Counted from the first letter of the stretch, positions 20,472 to 31,310 are shown. The stretch: 64,000 nucleotides of DNA from an uncultured SAR86 cluster bacterium (GCA_905181645.1 CAJIYN010000001.1:186001-250000), one strand, 5' to 3'. Program-made: numbers and translations. The notes: generated from the sequence alone by a model not told the origin.

Positions 20472-21227
20472 AAAAACAGGCTCAGTTGGAGTTGATAGTT
20501 CCTTTGAAAAATAATAGCCCTCTTCAGCAAATTTATTAATACTTTTTGCATCCTTAATCTTATTTTTAATTAGCCAGTTGGTCATAGTTCCTCGAACTTT
20601 TTTAGCATAAAAGCTAATAATTTTATATTGGCCATTTTTATAATCTTTAAATACTGGCGAAACTACATTGATATCCTCTGGCATTTTTCCTAGAACAGAA
20701 AAATATTCTTTTGAGGCTAAATTAACTAATAAATTAGATTTTTGTGATTTAAGTTCAGCGGTAATATTTGCTTGAATCTTGTTGCCCCAAAACTCGTAAA
20801 GGTTTGAAGCTGAATCAGTTTTTAATTTCGTTCCCATCTCAAGACGGTAAGGCTTGATTACATCAAGAGGTCTTAGTATTCCATAAAGTCCTGATAATAT
20901 TCTTAAGTGCTTTTGCGCAAATTTAACATCACTCTTGTTAAGCTCGTCTGCTTTTAAGCCTTGATATACATCTCCTTTAAAAACAAATAAAGATGCTTTT
21001 GATTCAGCAGATTCAGTTTTACTAGCAGTCCATGATTGATATCTATCAAAGTTGAGAGTTGCCAATTTATCACTAAGCCCCATTAGGCTAGCTATATCCT
21101 TAGGCTCTTTTGCTTTTAAAGTTTTAATTAATTTACTCGATTGGCTTAAAAACTGAGGCGCGGTATGATTCTCTGTAGTTGGAACAGAGTAATCTAAAGT
21201 TTTTGCAGGTGAAAGAACTATAATCAT
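20460..21227 (-). CDS. yaaA: YaaA-family peroxide-stress protein
   Basis: 255 residues, intact. Family marks: an N-terminal IVLSPAKTLDYS, ARSS-like helices, LRILSGLYGILRPLDVIKPY, YEFWGNKI, LVNLASKEYFSVL, and the C-terminal FYAKKVRGTMTNWLI. YaaA binds DNA and limits iron-dependent oxidative damage under peroxide stress in E. coli. Convergent with the crotonase (12-base overlap) and divergent from the TRAP genes. Confidence 0.93.
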   Translation of the reverse strand: MIIVLSPAKTLDYSVPTTENHTAPQFLSQSSKLIKTLKAKEPKDIASLMGLSDKLATLNFDRYQSWTASKTESAESKASLFVFKGDVYQGLKADELNKSDVKFAQKHLRILSGLYGILRPLDVIKPYRLEMGTKLKTDSASNLYEFWGNKIQANITAELKSQKSNLLVNLASKEYFSVLGKMPEDINVVSPVFKDYKNGQYKIISFYAKKVRGTMTNWLIKNKIKDAKSINKFAEEGYYFSKELSTPTEPVFLRD

Positions 21228-21263
21228 GCTCGTAATTCTAACGAAATCTTTAAGAGACTTCTA

Positions 21264-21736
21264 ATGAAAATTGTAGAAAAATGCATAAATTTACTTGGAA
21301 AGAGCATTTCTTACCTAATTCCCGCAAAACTCATTGCCATTCTGTGATCCTTGTAAGTCGTTATTTCTTTGGAATAGGAAGAACTGATCTTCAGGAATTG
21401 GTCATGTATTTTCACTCCCTTATTTTTTTAGGATGCGCTGGCTATGTTTTTAATCAAGATGAGCATGTTCGTGTCGATATTTTTTATCGTGAAGCTTCTT
21501 CAAAATACAAGGATGGGATAAATTTAGTTTGTGGCATAATTTTTTTACTGCCTGTAACGATAATTATTTTTATCTACTCAATCGATCTGGTGAGTATGTC
21601 TTGGAGTATTGAAGAAACATCAACTGAACCAGGTGGTTTAGCTTATGTATATATTCAAAAATCTTTTATATTTCTTTTTCCTTTAACCCTTATAGGAGCT
21701 TTCTTATATAAAGCTTCTAGTATCCTATGGAAATAA
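21264..21736 (+). CDS. dctQ: TRAP transporter small permease (DctQ)
   Basis: Four-helix small membrane subunit of a TRAP transporter. From the ATG at 21264 it reads MKIVEKCINLLGKSISYLIP; a shift near 21340 leads into SRYFFGIGRTDLQEL (the DctQ family motif), LIFLGCAGYVFNQDEHVRVD and two further helices. The stop overlaps the large permease start by 10 bases. Substrates of this subgroup are usually organic acids. Confidence 0.88.
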
Positions 21737-23048
21737 TCCCGCTATTATTATTAGTATTAGTTTGTGCTGCATTAGTCTTGGGTTATCCCGTTGCCTTAAC
21801 TCTTGCAGGAGTATCAATCCTCTTTTCTTTACTTTGTATACCTGCTGGAATATTTGATCCTGATATTTTTAAAAGTATCCCCTTGAGAATCTTCGGCATT
21901 ATGAATAATGTTACTTTGCTTGCTGTGCCTTTATTTATATTTATGGGAACTATATTAGAGAAATCTGGAATAGCAGGGAGAATGCTTGAAAATATGGCAT
22001 TGGCATTTAAAAATTTTCGTGGCGGTCTTAGTATTTCAATCATTGTAGTAGGCGCTCTTTTAGCGGCAAGTACTGGAATAGTTGGAGCAACAGTTGTGAC
22101 TATGGGTTTAATGTCGCTGCCAGTTTTAATTCAACAAGGTTATAAAAAAGATTTTTCTACAGAGCTTACATTGGGAATTCTGCAGCACCACCATCAATTG
22201 CTCTCGTGCCATCATAGGTTAATTATGTCGAATGCCTATCAAAGAGCTCAAAATAATATGGGTATCTTTTCTCAAAAAACAGTTACGGTTGGAGATTTAT
22301 TTATTGGGGCGATTGTTCCTGGCATTCTTATTTGTACTTCATATCTGGTATATACCATTTATCAGAACTCAAAAAATTTGAATATCCAGTTTTTACCAGA
22401 TTCAAATGCTCCACTATCAGAAATCCTTAAAACACTTGCTCTTCCGCTTATTCTAATAATTCTAGTGTTGGGTTCTATTATTGGAGGCATTGCCACTCCT
22501 ACAGAAGCGGCAGCGATTGGTGCCATGGGCGCCATGATTATTGCATTGGTTAATGGAAAACTAACATTGGGATTCTTGAAAGAAACCAGTGAGAAAACTG
22601 CAATTGTTACCACAATGATATTTACTATATTAATAGGCGCCTCTATATTCTCTTTAATCTTTAGAGGTGTGGGCGGCGATGATCTTATTGAGCTTATTTT
22701 TAGTGCTATTCCAGGTGGACCTTATGCAGCCTTAATATTTGTATTGCTGATAGTCTTCTTGCTTGGGTTTATATTAGATTTTATTGAAATTTGATCAGTG
22801 TATATATCGCTTGTAGCACCACCTCTTTTAATGATGGGCTTTGATCCTGTTTGGCTTGCAGTAATTATAGCTATTAATCTTCAAACATCATTTTTAACTC
22901 CTCCATTTGGATTCGCTTTATTCTATCTAAAGGGTGTTGCGATGCAAGCATTAAAACTTCTGAAATATATAAAGGTGTAATACCATTTATCTTGATTCAA
23001 TTATTAATACTTATACTAGTATTAATGTTTCCGAGTATTGTTTTATGA
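21727..23048 (+). CDS. dctM: TRAP transporter large permease (DctM), interrupted
   Basis: About 440 residues with many helices: LFIFMGTILEKSGIAGRMLE, STGIVGATVVTMGLMSLPVL, and IIGGIATPTEAAAIGAMGAM (the DctM second-repeat motif). It is broken near 22195, by an in-frame TGA at 22792-22794, and by a shift near 22940. After the TGA the frame continues with the expected VAPPLLMMGFDPVWLAVI and NLQTSFLTPPFGFALFYLK, then GVIPFILIQLLILILV. Its stop overlaps the next start (ATGA). It moves solute with Na+ or H+ together with DctQ and a DctP. Confidence 0.88.
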
Positions 23049-24217
23049 AGAATCTAAAAATTTTAATTGTATTTTTGATTATTGCATCATGCTCAAATGA
23101 GAGTCTGGATAATAAGATTGCATTTGATGTTTTTGAAAAACAAAGCATTCGTTTTCAACCTTCCTCTGAAGAGCAGAATGATCAAACAATTGCTCTTGGC
23201 TCTGGACGCTTGATCTTAAAAACAATTCAACTGCCCACAAATAATAATTATCGCCATGCTAATGCAAACATTACATTGGTTTCAACTGGAGACCCGTGGG
23301 ATAAATCAGGATCATTTTTTATTATCCCAACTTCGTCAGATTATTCTGTTTTAAATTTAGCAAACAATAGTTTTCCTAATAAAGAACCAATGGATTCATA
23401 TCCAGGTATACAAAAATTCTTACTTGAAGATAATAATTATTATCCGCCCTTGGAGCTTCTAAGGTTTATTACTCCATTTGGAGTTGGTTACTTTAATACT
23501 CAAGATTGCTGTGAAAAGTTAAAGCCTGTTTATATAGCTAAGTGGGAAGATAATATTTCCTGGAATGAAGATATATCCCACTTATTGCCAATTTTAAAAG
23601 GCGAAGTTTTGGTTGGTGTATATATCGATACTTGGTCAGATAAGGGTTGGGATATCGATGTGGCATTAGAGTTTTCAGGGCCGACTTCTAAAAATCAAAC
23701 ACGACATCAAACTATTGTTTCATTGGTGAATACAACTCCCTTTTCAGCAGGTCAAAATGGGTATGACCAGTTTGGTATAGAGCCATTAGTAACTAGTTTT
23801 GAGTTAGAAGCAGATGCTGATGAAGTATTTCTTTACTATCTAACCACTGGCCATGGAGGCCATGGAACAGGCGATGAGTTTGTAAAAAAAACAAATATCG
23901 TAAGCCTTAATAACCAAGTTATTGCTGAGTTTATTCCTTGGAGAGATGATTGTGCTTCCTTTAGAAGATTTAATCCAAGCTCAGGTGTATGGACAGAGAC
24001 AACTGAGTGGAAGGGTGAAGAAATCGAAGAGCGAATTGCATCATCTGATTACTCAAGATCTGGTTGGTGCCCAGGCAGTAAAGTCTCACCAAAGAAAATT
24101 AGCTTAGGTAACTTAGAAAAAGGTAGGCACGAGGTAAGTATTTTTATTCCAGATGCTCAGATCACAACAGAAACAGAATTTAACTTCTGGAATGTTGCTG
24201 CTTATATAGCTTATTAA
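23045..24217 (+). CDS. PNGase F-like peptide-N-glycosidase family lipoprotein
   Basis: The 390-residue protein opens with a lipoprotein signal (MKNLKILIVFLIIASC, Cys16 as anchor). The C-terminal half resembles the N-glycanase F fold: YYLTTGHGGHGTGDEFVKK, EFIPWRDDCASFRRFNPSSG, SSDYSRSGWCPGSKVSP and a closing FNFWNVAAY strand. These match the conserved core of PNGase F, which releases N-glycans from asparagine. Intact, and translationally coupled to dctM. Whether it deglycosylates proteins or binds another glycan-like substrate is unknown. PNGase F itself comes from a flavobacterium. Confidence 0.75.
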   Translation: MKNLKILIVFLIIASCSNESLDNKIAFDVFEKQSIRFQPSSEEQNDQTIALGSGRLILKTIQLPTNNNYRHANANITLVSTGDPWDKSGSFFIIPTSSDYSVLNLANNSFPNKEPMDSYPGIQKFLLEDNNYYPPLELLRFITPFGVGYFNTQDCCEKLKPVYIAKWEDNISWNEDISHLLPILKGEVLVGVYIDTWSDKGWDIDVALEFSGPTSKNQTRHQTIVSLVNTTPFSAGQNGYDQFGIEPLVTSFELEADADEVFLYYLTTGHGGHGTGDEFVKKTNIVSLNNQVIAEFIPWRDDCASFRRFNPSSGVWTETTEWKGEEIEERIASSDYSRSGWCPGSKVSPKKISLGNLEKGRHEVSIFIPDAQITTETEFNFWNVAAYIAY

Positions 24218-24223
24218 AAACTC

Positions 24224-24614
24224 TTAATCGTTTTGGGGTTCAGCCAAAGGATCAGGTCCAAATCTATTGTCTGCTTCATCCCCCTTCAGTAGCCATCCAA
24301 ATTACCAATGGAATTATTCCAATTAATGTAAATACAAGTAATTGCCACCAACCAGATTTATTAACATCATGAAGTCTTCTAGCAATTAAAGATAATACGG
24401 CAAATAGCATAAATAAAAGTATTCCGAGTTTTAATAAAGCAAGTAAGAATAAACCAGTTGAATCACTCGGCTCAAGATTTGGTAAAAGAACATTTAAAAC
24501 TATGTTTACTATGTTGGTAAATAAAATTGCCCACCAATATTCTGATCTGGAACTTCTACCTTTAAAATCATTCCATCTTACAAAATAACTCTTAACCGCC
24601 TCTAGAAAGTTCAT
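24224..24614 (-). CDS. DUF805 inner-membrane protein
   Basis: Small YhaH/DUF805 protein: FKGRSSRSEYWWAILFTNIV, hydrophobic helices, LIARRLHDVNKSGWWQLL. A shift near 24285 hides the normal tail; corrected, it ends GPDPLAEPQND at the TAA at 24224-24226, the expected NRFGPDP-type end. Function unknown. Convergent with the PNGase-like gene, 6 bases apart. Confidence 0.85.
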
Positions 24615-24771
24615 AATTTACCTATTAAAAAATATATCTACAAAGACGATAACATTAATATGAATTTATTTAAAACATATAAAAGAGTTACTACTTTAAA
24701 TAAGAGAAAACTTGGTTTAAAGCTTTTATAGCCTGGAGATGTTTTAAGAGCTAGAGCTATTAGCTCAGTAG

Positions 24772-25615
24772 TTAACTAACTTCTTTTACCCAGTCAGTAG
24801 TCTGTTTAATGCCACCAATTGGGAAAAAGTGAACTTGTTCAATATTTAGATCTGGATCTTTTAATTTATATTCAGCCAACCCTTCTAAAATCTCAGTAGG
24901 CTTGTATGGCAATAAAAGCTTTGTAATATCTTTAGCTCTTTTAGTGAGTATTCTCATTGATGGTCCTATGCCACATTGAATAGAAAACCTTAAAACAGTT
25001 TGAAGTTTTGCTGGGCCAGCAATGCCAATATGAATTGGAATATCTATCCCATTAGATGCCATTCGGTTGGCCCAATCAATCACTGGACCAGCCTCAAAGC
25101 AAAATTGTGTAGTAATAGCCATATTAGCATCTGTTTTTTGTGAAAATTCTTGTTTCCATGAAATTGCAGAATCAACATTTTTTGTTTTGCCATCTGTATC
25201 GATATCCATATTACCTTCAGGATGACCAGCAACATGTAAATTTTTAAAACCTGCTTTATCAAATTCTCCGGTATCTAATAGGTCCATTGAGGAATGGAAT
25301 TCGCCATATGGTTGGTTGACGCCACCTGCTAATAATAATGCGTCTTTGACACCGGCTTCATTTTTATAACGATCAATCCAATTAACTAAAACTTCTTTAC
25401 TTTCAATAATTCTAGCGGGAAAGTGGGGCATAACGTTATAACCTTCGTCTGTTAAACGTTTAGCAGTGTCAATCATCTCATTTATTGGTGTGCCTTCAAT
25501 ATGTGCTACATAAACTCTTGTATTTTGTGGCAAAAGTTCTTTAAAATTTTCAATTTTTGAAGCAGTTCGTGGCATCACTTCGATTGAAAAATTTTTTAAG
25601 ATTACTTTCAGTCAT
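24772..25615 (-). CDS. metF: Methylenetetrahydrofolate reductase-like protein
   Basis: TIM-barrel flavoenzyme reducing methylene-THF to methyl-THF for methionine synthesis. A shift in a homopolymer near 25588 separates the start (ATG 25613-25615, MTESN) from FSIEVMPRTASKIENFKELL. Other marks: DALLLAGGVNQPYGEF, HVAGHPEGNMD, ANMAITTQFCFEAGPVIDW and IPIHIGIAGPAKLQTVLRF. About 280 residues. This lineage is somewhat divergent from E. coli MetF, so a folate-related role is likely and strict MetF identity less sure. Upstream bases 24615-24771 hold no convincing gene. Confidence 0.8.
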
Positions 25616-25634
25616 TTTATTTTTAATAAAAAAT

Positions 25635-26604
25635 TTATATCGCTAGTCCAAGCCCAGCATTGTTCTTTTCTAAGACTCTTTCCGCCCTATAACTAGATCT
25701 AACCATAGGACCAGAAACAACTTCAAGGAAGCCTTTTCTTAAACCTATCTGTCTATAACGATCAAATTCTTCTGGGCTCACCCATTTTTCAACCGGCAAA
25801 TGATTTAGTGTTGGTCTTAGGTATTGTCCGAGTGTAAGAATATCTACTTCATGTCTTATAAGATCATCCATAGTTTGCTCTATCTCTTCATCAGTTTCAC
25901 CTAGACCCAAAATCAAGCTAGTTTTGGTTAAAACGCTTGGATTAATTTTCTTTGATTCAGCTAAAACATCTAATGTTTGTTGATAGCCTGCTCTGATATC
26001 TCTTACTTGATGAGTTAATCTTTCAACGGTTTCTATATTTTGAGCAAAGACCTCTAAGCCACAATTTACGATAGTATCGATTGAAGATGACAAGCCCTTG
26101 AAGTCTGGTGTTAAGGCTTCTACAGCAGTCCCAGGATTTAGCTCTTTAATAAGCTTTACTGTATCTGCGAAATGCTTTGCGCCACCATCCTCTAAGTCAT
26201 CTCTGTTCACTGAAGTTAGTACAACATACTTCAAACCCATCATATTTACAGCATTTGCTGTATTTTGGGGCTCATCATCATCTATCCAGCCATTAGGGTT
26301 ACCAGTGTCTACTGAGCAAAATTTACATGCTCTTGTACAAACAGATCCAAGCAACATAAAGGTAGCCGTGCCATTAGACCAACACTCTGAAATATCTTCC
26401 ATCGATATCTCTTGCCCAGACATAGCTGCTTTAGCCATGACTTGTTGTTTAACTTGATTGATTACATAAGCCTGTAATGTATCTGTTTTAAACTGTAGCT
26501 CTTGAGCTATTTGGGATATGTGAATATTTATTAGCTTTCTGGCCATTCTTCACAGCCCTAATGCCATCTCTGTTTACAATTTTTACTGTTGGAATAATGT
26601 CCAT
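25635..26604 (-). CDS. lipA: Lipoyl synthase (frameshifted N-terminus)
   Basis: Radical SAM enzyme inserting two sulfurs into octanoyl groups on lipoyl domains. Seen: [17 protein letters not shown], the CxxxCxxC cluster [66 protein letters not shown] and [18 protein letters not shown]. The N-terminus starts at the ATG at 26602-26604 ([14 protein letters not shown]) in another frame. The upstream auxiliary-cluster motif (CEExxCPN type) is not readable here, probably because of sequence errors. It follows lipB by two bases. Confidence 0.9.
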
Positions 26605-26606
26605 AA

Positions 26607-27209
26607 TTACAATTGGCTGCCTAATATTTTTATTGCCGAAGATTCAACCTCTTTAATATCTATAGTATCAATAAAATCTTTTATTTGCGTTACCTTTAAT
26701 CCCTCATATCCACATGGGTTAATTTGTTTAAATGGTTCTGTATCCATATCTACATTCAAACTAATGCCATGATAAGTTTTACCTCTGGAGATTCTTAAAC
26801 CAATTGAGGCAATCTTTTTATCCTGAACATAAACTCCAGGAGCGCCGCTTATTATATTAGTTTCAATATCATATTGCTTTAGAAGATCTTGAATAAAATC
26901 CTCTAAATTTTTTACTAAAGCTTTTGGCCCCCACTTTAAAGTTTTAATATCAAGCAAAAAGTAGATAACTAGTTGGCCAGGTCCATGATAGGTTACCTCT
27001 CCACCCCTATCAGTTTGAATGACTGGAATATTCTTAGCATCAAGGATGTGTTCCTTGCTTGCAGCTGTTCCTAAGGTAAAGACTGGTGGATGCTCTAATA
27101 GCCATATTTGATTTTCAAAATTAGGTTTTGTTATATGTGCCTTCATAGCATCATATGAATCTTGGTAATTGGTAAGTCCAAGTGATTTAAAGGTTAAATC
27201 ATTTTCCAC
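26607..27209 (-). CDS. lipB: Octanoyl-ACP:protein N-octanoyltransferase
   Basis: Transfers octanoate from ACP to lipoyl-dependent enzymes; LipA then completes the cofactor. Seen: WLLEHPPVFTLGTAA, TDRGGEVTYHGPGQLVIYF, KKIASIGLRISRGKTYHG (active-site Lys) and INPCGYEGLKVTQ (active-site Cys). 200 residues, intact. GTG start at 27209, overlapping the stop of the preceding TRAP protein gene (TAGTG). Confidence 0.95.
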   Translation of the reverse strand: MENDLTFKSLGLTNYQDSYDAMKAHITKPNFENQIWLLEHPPVFTLGTAASKEHILDAKNIPVIQTDRGGEVTYHGPGQLVIYFLLDIKTLKWGPKALVKNLEDFIQDLLKQYDIETNIISGAPGVYVQDKKIASIGLRISRGKTYHGISLNVDMDTEPFKQINPCGYEGLKVTQIKDFIDTIDIKEVESSAIKILGSQL

Positions 27210-28270
27210 TAATTATTTCTAGCCTCAATAAAAGCATTCTCTGAGATTGCATGATAGGCAGACACTTCTTTATGGAAATTTTTGTAGGATTGGTGGCACT
27301 TCAGCCGTCGCATAGGTGCCTTCCTTTGCCGCAATAATTCCATTGGTGGAAGAAAATTGAACTGCATTAGGCAGTTTTCTTAATTCAACTCCATGAACAT
27401 CTATTAATTCTCTTAAAGCTCTATTATTTCTTGCTGTATATTCAGCTAAAGTATCTTGATTGACTGCTTTTGCAGCTGTTTCAATAATGACTTGGAGATG
27501 CTCTGGTAAAGACTCCCAAGCTTCTTTATTAATTAAAAGCTCAAGCATTGAGCCTGGTTCATGCCAGCCTGGATAGTAATAGTACTTAGCGGCTTGTTGA
27601 AAACCAAAAGTTAGATCATTGTAGGGTCCAACCCATTCAGTTGCATCAATTGCACCTGACACAAGGTTTTCATAAATTTGACCACCTGGTAAAGAAACAG
27701 TAGAAGCTCCAGCTCTTTTAAAAACCTCGCCACCGACTCCAGGTATGCGCATTTTTAAGCCTTTAATGTCTTCTAATGAATTAATCTCTTTGTTAAACCA
27801 GCCAAACATTTGGGTTCCAGTATTACCAGCAGGCATTGGATGAATATTAAAAGGTTCGTATATCTCTCTCCATATCTCAAGTCCGCCACCTCTATATACC
27901 CATGCGTTTATTTCATCAGAGGTAAATCCAAAAGGAACTCCAGTAAAAAATTGTGCTGCAGGAACTTTTCCTTTCCAGAAGTAACCACCGCTATGGCCCA
28001 TTTGATGCGAGCCGCTTGATACCGCATCAAAAACTCCAAAAGCTGGAACTTGTTCGCCAGCTCCATAAACAGTAATTTTCATTTGGCCATTGCTCATTTC
28101 TTCTACCAGATTTGCAATCTTCTCTCTGGAGCCATTCCTAAGCCCGGGTAGTTTTTTGGCCATGCTGTTACCAGTCTCCAGTTATAAGTTTTTTGAGAAT
28201 CTGTTGAAGGCTCGCTGCTGGCCTCTTTATTATCTGAACACCCAATAATTAATAAATTCTTATGTTTCAT
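27209..28270 (-). CDS. TRAP transporter substrate-binding protein (DctP/TakP type)
   Basis: Periplasmic solute receptor. In corrected frames it begins at 28270 ([20 protein letters not shown], a short lipoprotein-like leader), then WRLVTAWPKNYPGLG, MGHSGGYFWKGKVPAAQFF, KGLKMRIPGVGGEVFKRAGA and IDATEWVGPYNDLTFGFQ, and ends SYKNFHKEVSAYHAISENA. The PGG-Ile and DATEWVGPY motifs are those of TakP-like receptors for alpha-keto acids and other carboxylates. Shifts lie near 28150 and 27290. Its partners dctQ and dctM are about 4-6 kb away on the other strand, so pairing is plausible but not proven. Confidence 0.85.
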
Positions 28271-30441
28271 TATATTTTCTCGAGTTTAGCAAAAGATAAG
28301 ACCAGCCACTTGGTTCCAGATTTTTCAAAATTAATCTGTACTCTTGCGGCATCACCTGTTCCCTCATAATTAAGAACTATGCCTTCTCCAAATGATGGGT
28401 GCAAGACTTTTTGGCCTAATGCAAAGCCTATTTCATCCTCAACTTTATATTTTGCTTCTTTTGCTGCAGGGAATTCTCTCCTTGTATAGGCGGTTGTAGT
28501 TTGTGCACGAGGTCTAATCTCATCCATTAATTCTTTTGGTATTTCTCGAATAAATCTTGAAGGAGGATTAAAAGTATCTGATCCGTGCAACCTTCTTGAT
28601 TCAGCATAAGTAATATAAAGTTTTTGCATAGCTCTAGTAATACCTACATAACATAACCTTCTCTCTTCTTCTAACTGCGAGATACTATCCATTGAGCGAC
28701 CATGAGGAAATAAGCTTTCCTCTAAACCTGTCATTAATACCAATTTGAACTCTAAGCCTTTAGCTGAGTGTAATGTCATGAGTTGGGCTGCGTCATCATG
28801 TTCACTAGCCTGCCTATCTCCTGAATCAAGAGAGATCATATCTAGATAGTCTTCAGCTATTTCAATATTTTTCTTTTCTTCACTTGTGCTTTGTTCAAAA
28901 TTTTTGGTAGCTGTAATTAACTCTTCTAAGTTTTCAGTTCTAGTTTTTCCCTTTTCTCCTGGCTCTTTCCCATGATAGGCATAGAGTCCTGATGTTTGAA
29001 TAATGTATTCCATTAATTCGGATAAGGAGTTGCTTTCAGCTAATTCTCTAGATGTAGCAATTAATTCTAGGTAGGATCTGAGCCCGCTGCCGCCCTTGCC
29101 TGAGATAACTCCCTCATCTATTAACTTCGCAGATGCCTTGATGTAAGAGATATTATATTTTTTTGCAGCACTTCTAATTTTACTTAAAGTTTTTTCGCCA
29201 ACTCCTCGAGTTGGATTGGATATAGATCTTTCAAAAGAAGGATTATCCGAATGATTAAATATAATCTTTAAATAACTAATAGCATTTTTAATTTCTAGTC
29301 GCTCATAGAATCTCTGGCCACCATATATTCTGTATGGAATAGATGATCTTAATAAGGCTTCCTCTAGTGCACGTGATTGGGCATTAGATCTATATAAAAC
29401 AGCTGCATCTTCATACAGCTCACCCTTATTCATCCATTCTCTAAGGATATCAGCCACAAAACGGGCTTCATCTTGCTCGTTATAGGCTTGATATAAAATA
29501 ATATTTTCACCTTCCTTTATTCCTTCAAAAGATTCTTTCCAAGCCTGTCAGTATTATTTTCTATAAGGGCATTAGCTGCTCATAGTATTTTATTTGTAGA
29601 GCGGTAGTTTTGCTCAAGTTTGAAGGTTGCACAAGACTTAAAAGTCTTAGTGAAAGAAGCTACATTTTCTACTTTTGCCCCGCGCCATCCATAGATAGAT
29701 TGATCATCATCACCCACACAGCCTGGTCTGATGCTATTTCAAGCAGCCAGTTATATTGAATAGTATTGGTGTCTTGAAACTCATCAACAAGAATAGATTT
29801 AAATCTTGAGTGGAAAAAAGTTCTAACAGAAGGATTATCTCTGACCACTTCATAGGATCTTAATAGAAGCTCTCCGAAATCAACCAGATTATCTCTTAAA
29901 CAAACTGCCTCATATTCTTTGTAAATTTTATTAATATTTTCTTTAAAGTGATCGCCGTGATCATCAACCTGGGCGCTTCTAAATCCTTCGTCTTTCCATG
30001 AATTAATTTGCCACTGACTTTGTCTCGAAGGCCAGGAGGCTTCATCTAAACTCATTTCTTTTGCAATCCTCTTAATGATTCTTAATTGATCATCGGAATC
30101 TAAAATAGTAAATCCACTAGTAAGGCCCGCTTCTTTATGAAACCTCTTTAGCATTCTGTGAGCTAACCCGTGGAAGGTTCCAACCATAAATCCATAGCAG
30201 GAGATTGTAGTAATTCTTCAATTCTAGAACGCATCTCAGCTGCAGCTTTATTCGTAAAAGTAACTGCCATAATGGCTGCAGGATTTTTTTGTAATGCTTC
30301 AACTTCCCATGCAACTTTATGAACAAGAACTCTAGTTTTTCCTGAGCCAGCACCAGCAAGCACCATGAGATGCTGCTTTTCTGAAGTCACAGCTTTGCGC
30401 TGCTCATCATTCAAATTGTCTAATATGTAAGATACATCCAT
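28270..30441 (-). CDS. uvrD: UvrD-family DNA helicase II (frameshifted)
   Basis: SF1A 3'-5' helicase for mismatch and nucleotide excision repair. Walker [21 protein letters not shown] near the start; [16 protein letters not shown] (motif Ia); [37 protein letters not shown] (motif II); then, after broken sequence near 29460-29680, [36 protein letters not shown] and [18 protein letters not shown] (motifs V-VI). About 720 residues in total, normal for UvrD. Shifts near 30175, 29680 and 29500. Divergent from the RpiR-type regulator. Confidence 0.93.
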
Positions 30442-30483
30442 TTAGGGATTCATTTTTTTGCTTAGGAAGGATATTCTAACCTT

Positions 30484-31293
30484 ATGCCAACAAAATTATT
30501 ACGCAAGATTAAAAATACTCTACCTGAATTAAGAAAATCAGAAAAAGTTGTCGCTGAATATATCTTAAATGATCCAAAATCCGTTATTAGTTTAAAAACT
30601 GCGGAAGCTTCAGCGATGGGCATCAGCGAACCAACTCTTATAAGATTCTGCAAGGCATTAGGATTCACCGGCTATCAAGAGTTAAAGATTAATCTTTCAC
30701 AGCAATTAGCAGCAGATGATTATTTTGTGATGTATGAAATTGATCAAAATGACACTATTCATGAATTATGTGAAAAAGTCTTTGATACAACCATAAGTGA
30801 AATTCTAAATGTAAGATCTCAAAAATCTATAGATACAGCAACTAACATGCTTGCAACTGCAAAAAGTATAACTTTTTTTGGCTTAGGTGGATCAGGGCCG
30901 GTAGCCCTCGATGCTCAACATAAATTCTTTAGGTTTGGCATTCCTGTTGTTGCTCATATTGACTACATAAACCAAAGAATGATTGCTTCAATGATGCGTG
31001 AAGATGATGTTCTTGTTCTGATATCTTTTACTGGAAGAACTGCTGAGATTGTTCAAACAGCAAAGGTAGCTAAAAAAAATAATGTTAAAACAATTGCACT
31101 AACTTCTAAGAACTCTCCATTAACAATTGATGTTGGCAGTAACGATAGGCTGACCATGCCTTTGACATCTAGACTTGCATATACCGCTGTTATCGATGTT
31201 TTAACTATGGGTGTTGCTCAATTAAGACCTGAGGCCCAAGATCATTTATATAATATTGCTAATAGTCAAAGATCATTAAAAATAGATTCTTAA
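30484..31293 (+). CDS. RpiR/HexR-family transcriptional regulator
   Basis: 269 residues: an N-terminal helix-turn-helix (EASAMGISEPTLIRFCKALG, about residues 40-60) followed by a SIS sugar-phosphate-binding domain (ITFFGLGGSGPVALDAQHKF; VLVLISFTGRTAEIVQTA). The organisation and FCKALGFTGYQELK resemble HexR, which controls central sugar metabolism and responds to KDPG. No Entner-Doudoroff genes lie nearby, so targets are unknown. Intact; divergent from uvrD with a 42-base gap. Confidence 0.88.
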   Translation: MPTKLLRKIKNTLPELRKSEKVVAEYILNDPKSVISLKTAEASAMGISEPTLIRFCKALGFTGYQELKINLSQQLAADDYFVMYEIDQNDTIHELCEKVFDTTISEILNVRSQKSIDTATNMLATAKSITFFGLGGSGPVALDAQHKFFRFGIPVVAHIDYINQRMIASMMREDDVLVLISFTGRTAEIVQTAKVAKKNNVKTIALTSKNSPLTIDVGSNDRLTMPLTSRLAYTAVIDVLTMGVAQLRPEAQDHLYNIANSQRSLKIDS

Positions 31294-31310
31294 TTTTAAA
31301 GGAAAATTAA

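Noticed and set aside
22792-22794. Selenocysteine or stop-codon recoding in dctM
   Set aside because: No stem-loop or Cys homolog at this site; other simple errors are frequent in the same gene.
24660-24731. A 23-codon plus-strand open frame between DUF805 and metF
   Set aside because: No ribosome site, very AT-rich and short; not distinguishable from chance.
24738-24780. Possible tRNA 5' half (TATTAGCTCAGTAGTTAAC, D-arm-like)
   Set aside because: No anticodon arm, T arm (GGTTCRA) or CCA follows; it overlaps the metF stop, so chance similarity is more likely.
25080-25262. Antisense open frame within metF
   Set aside because: It is a shadow frame of a conserved gene, with unnatural composition.
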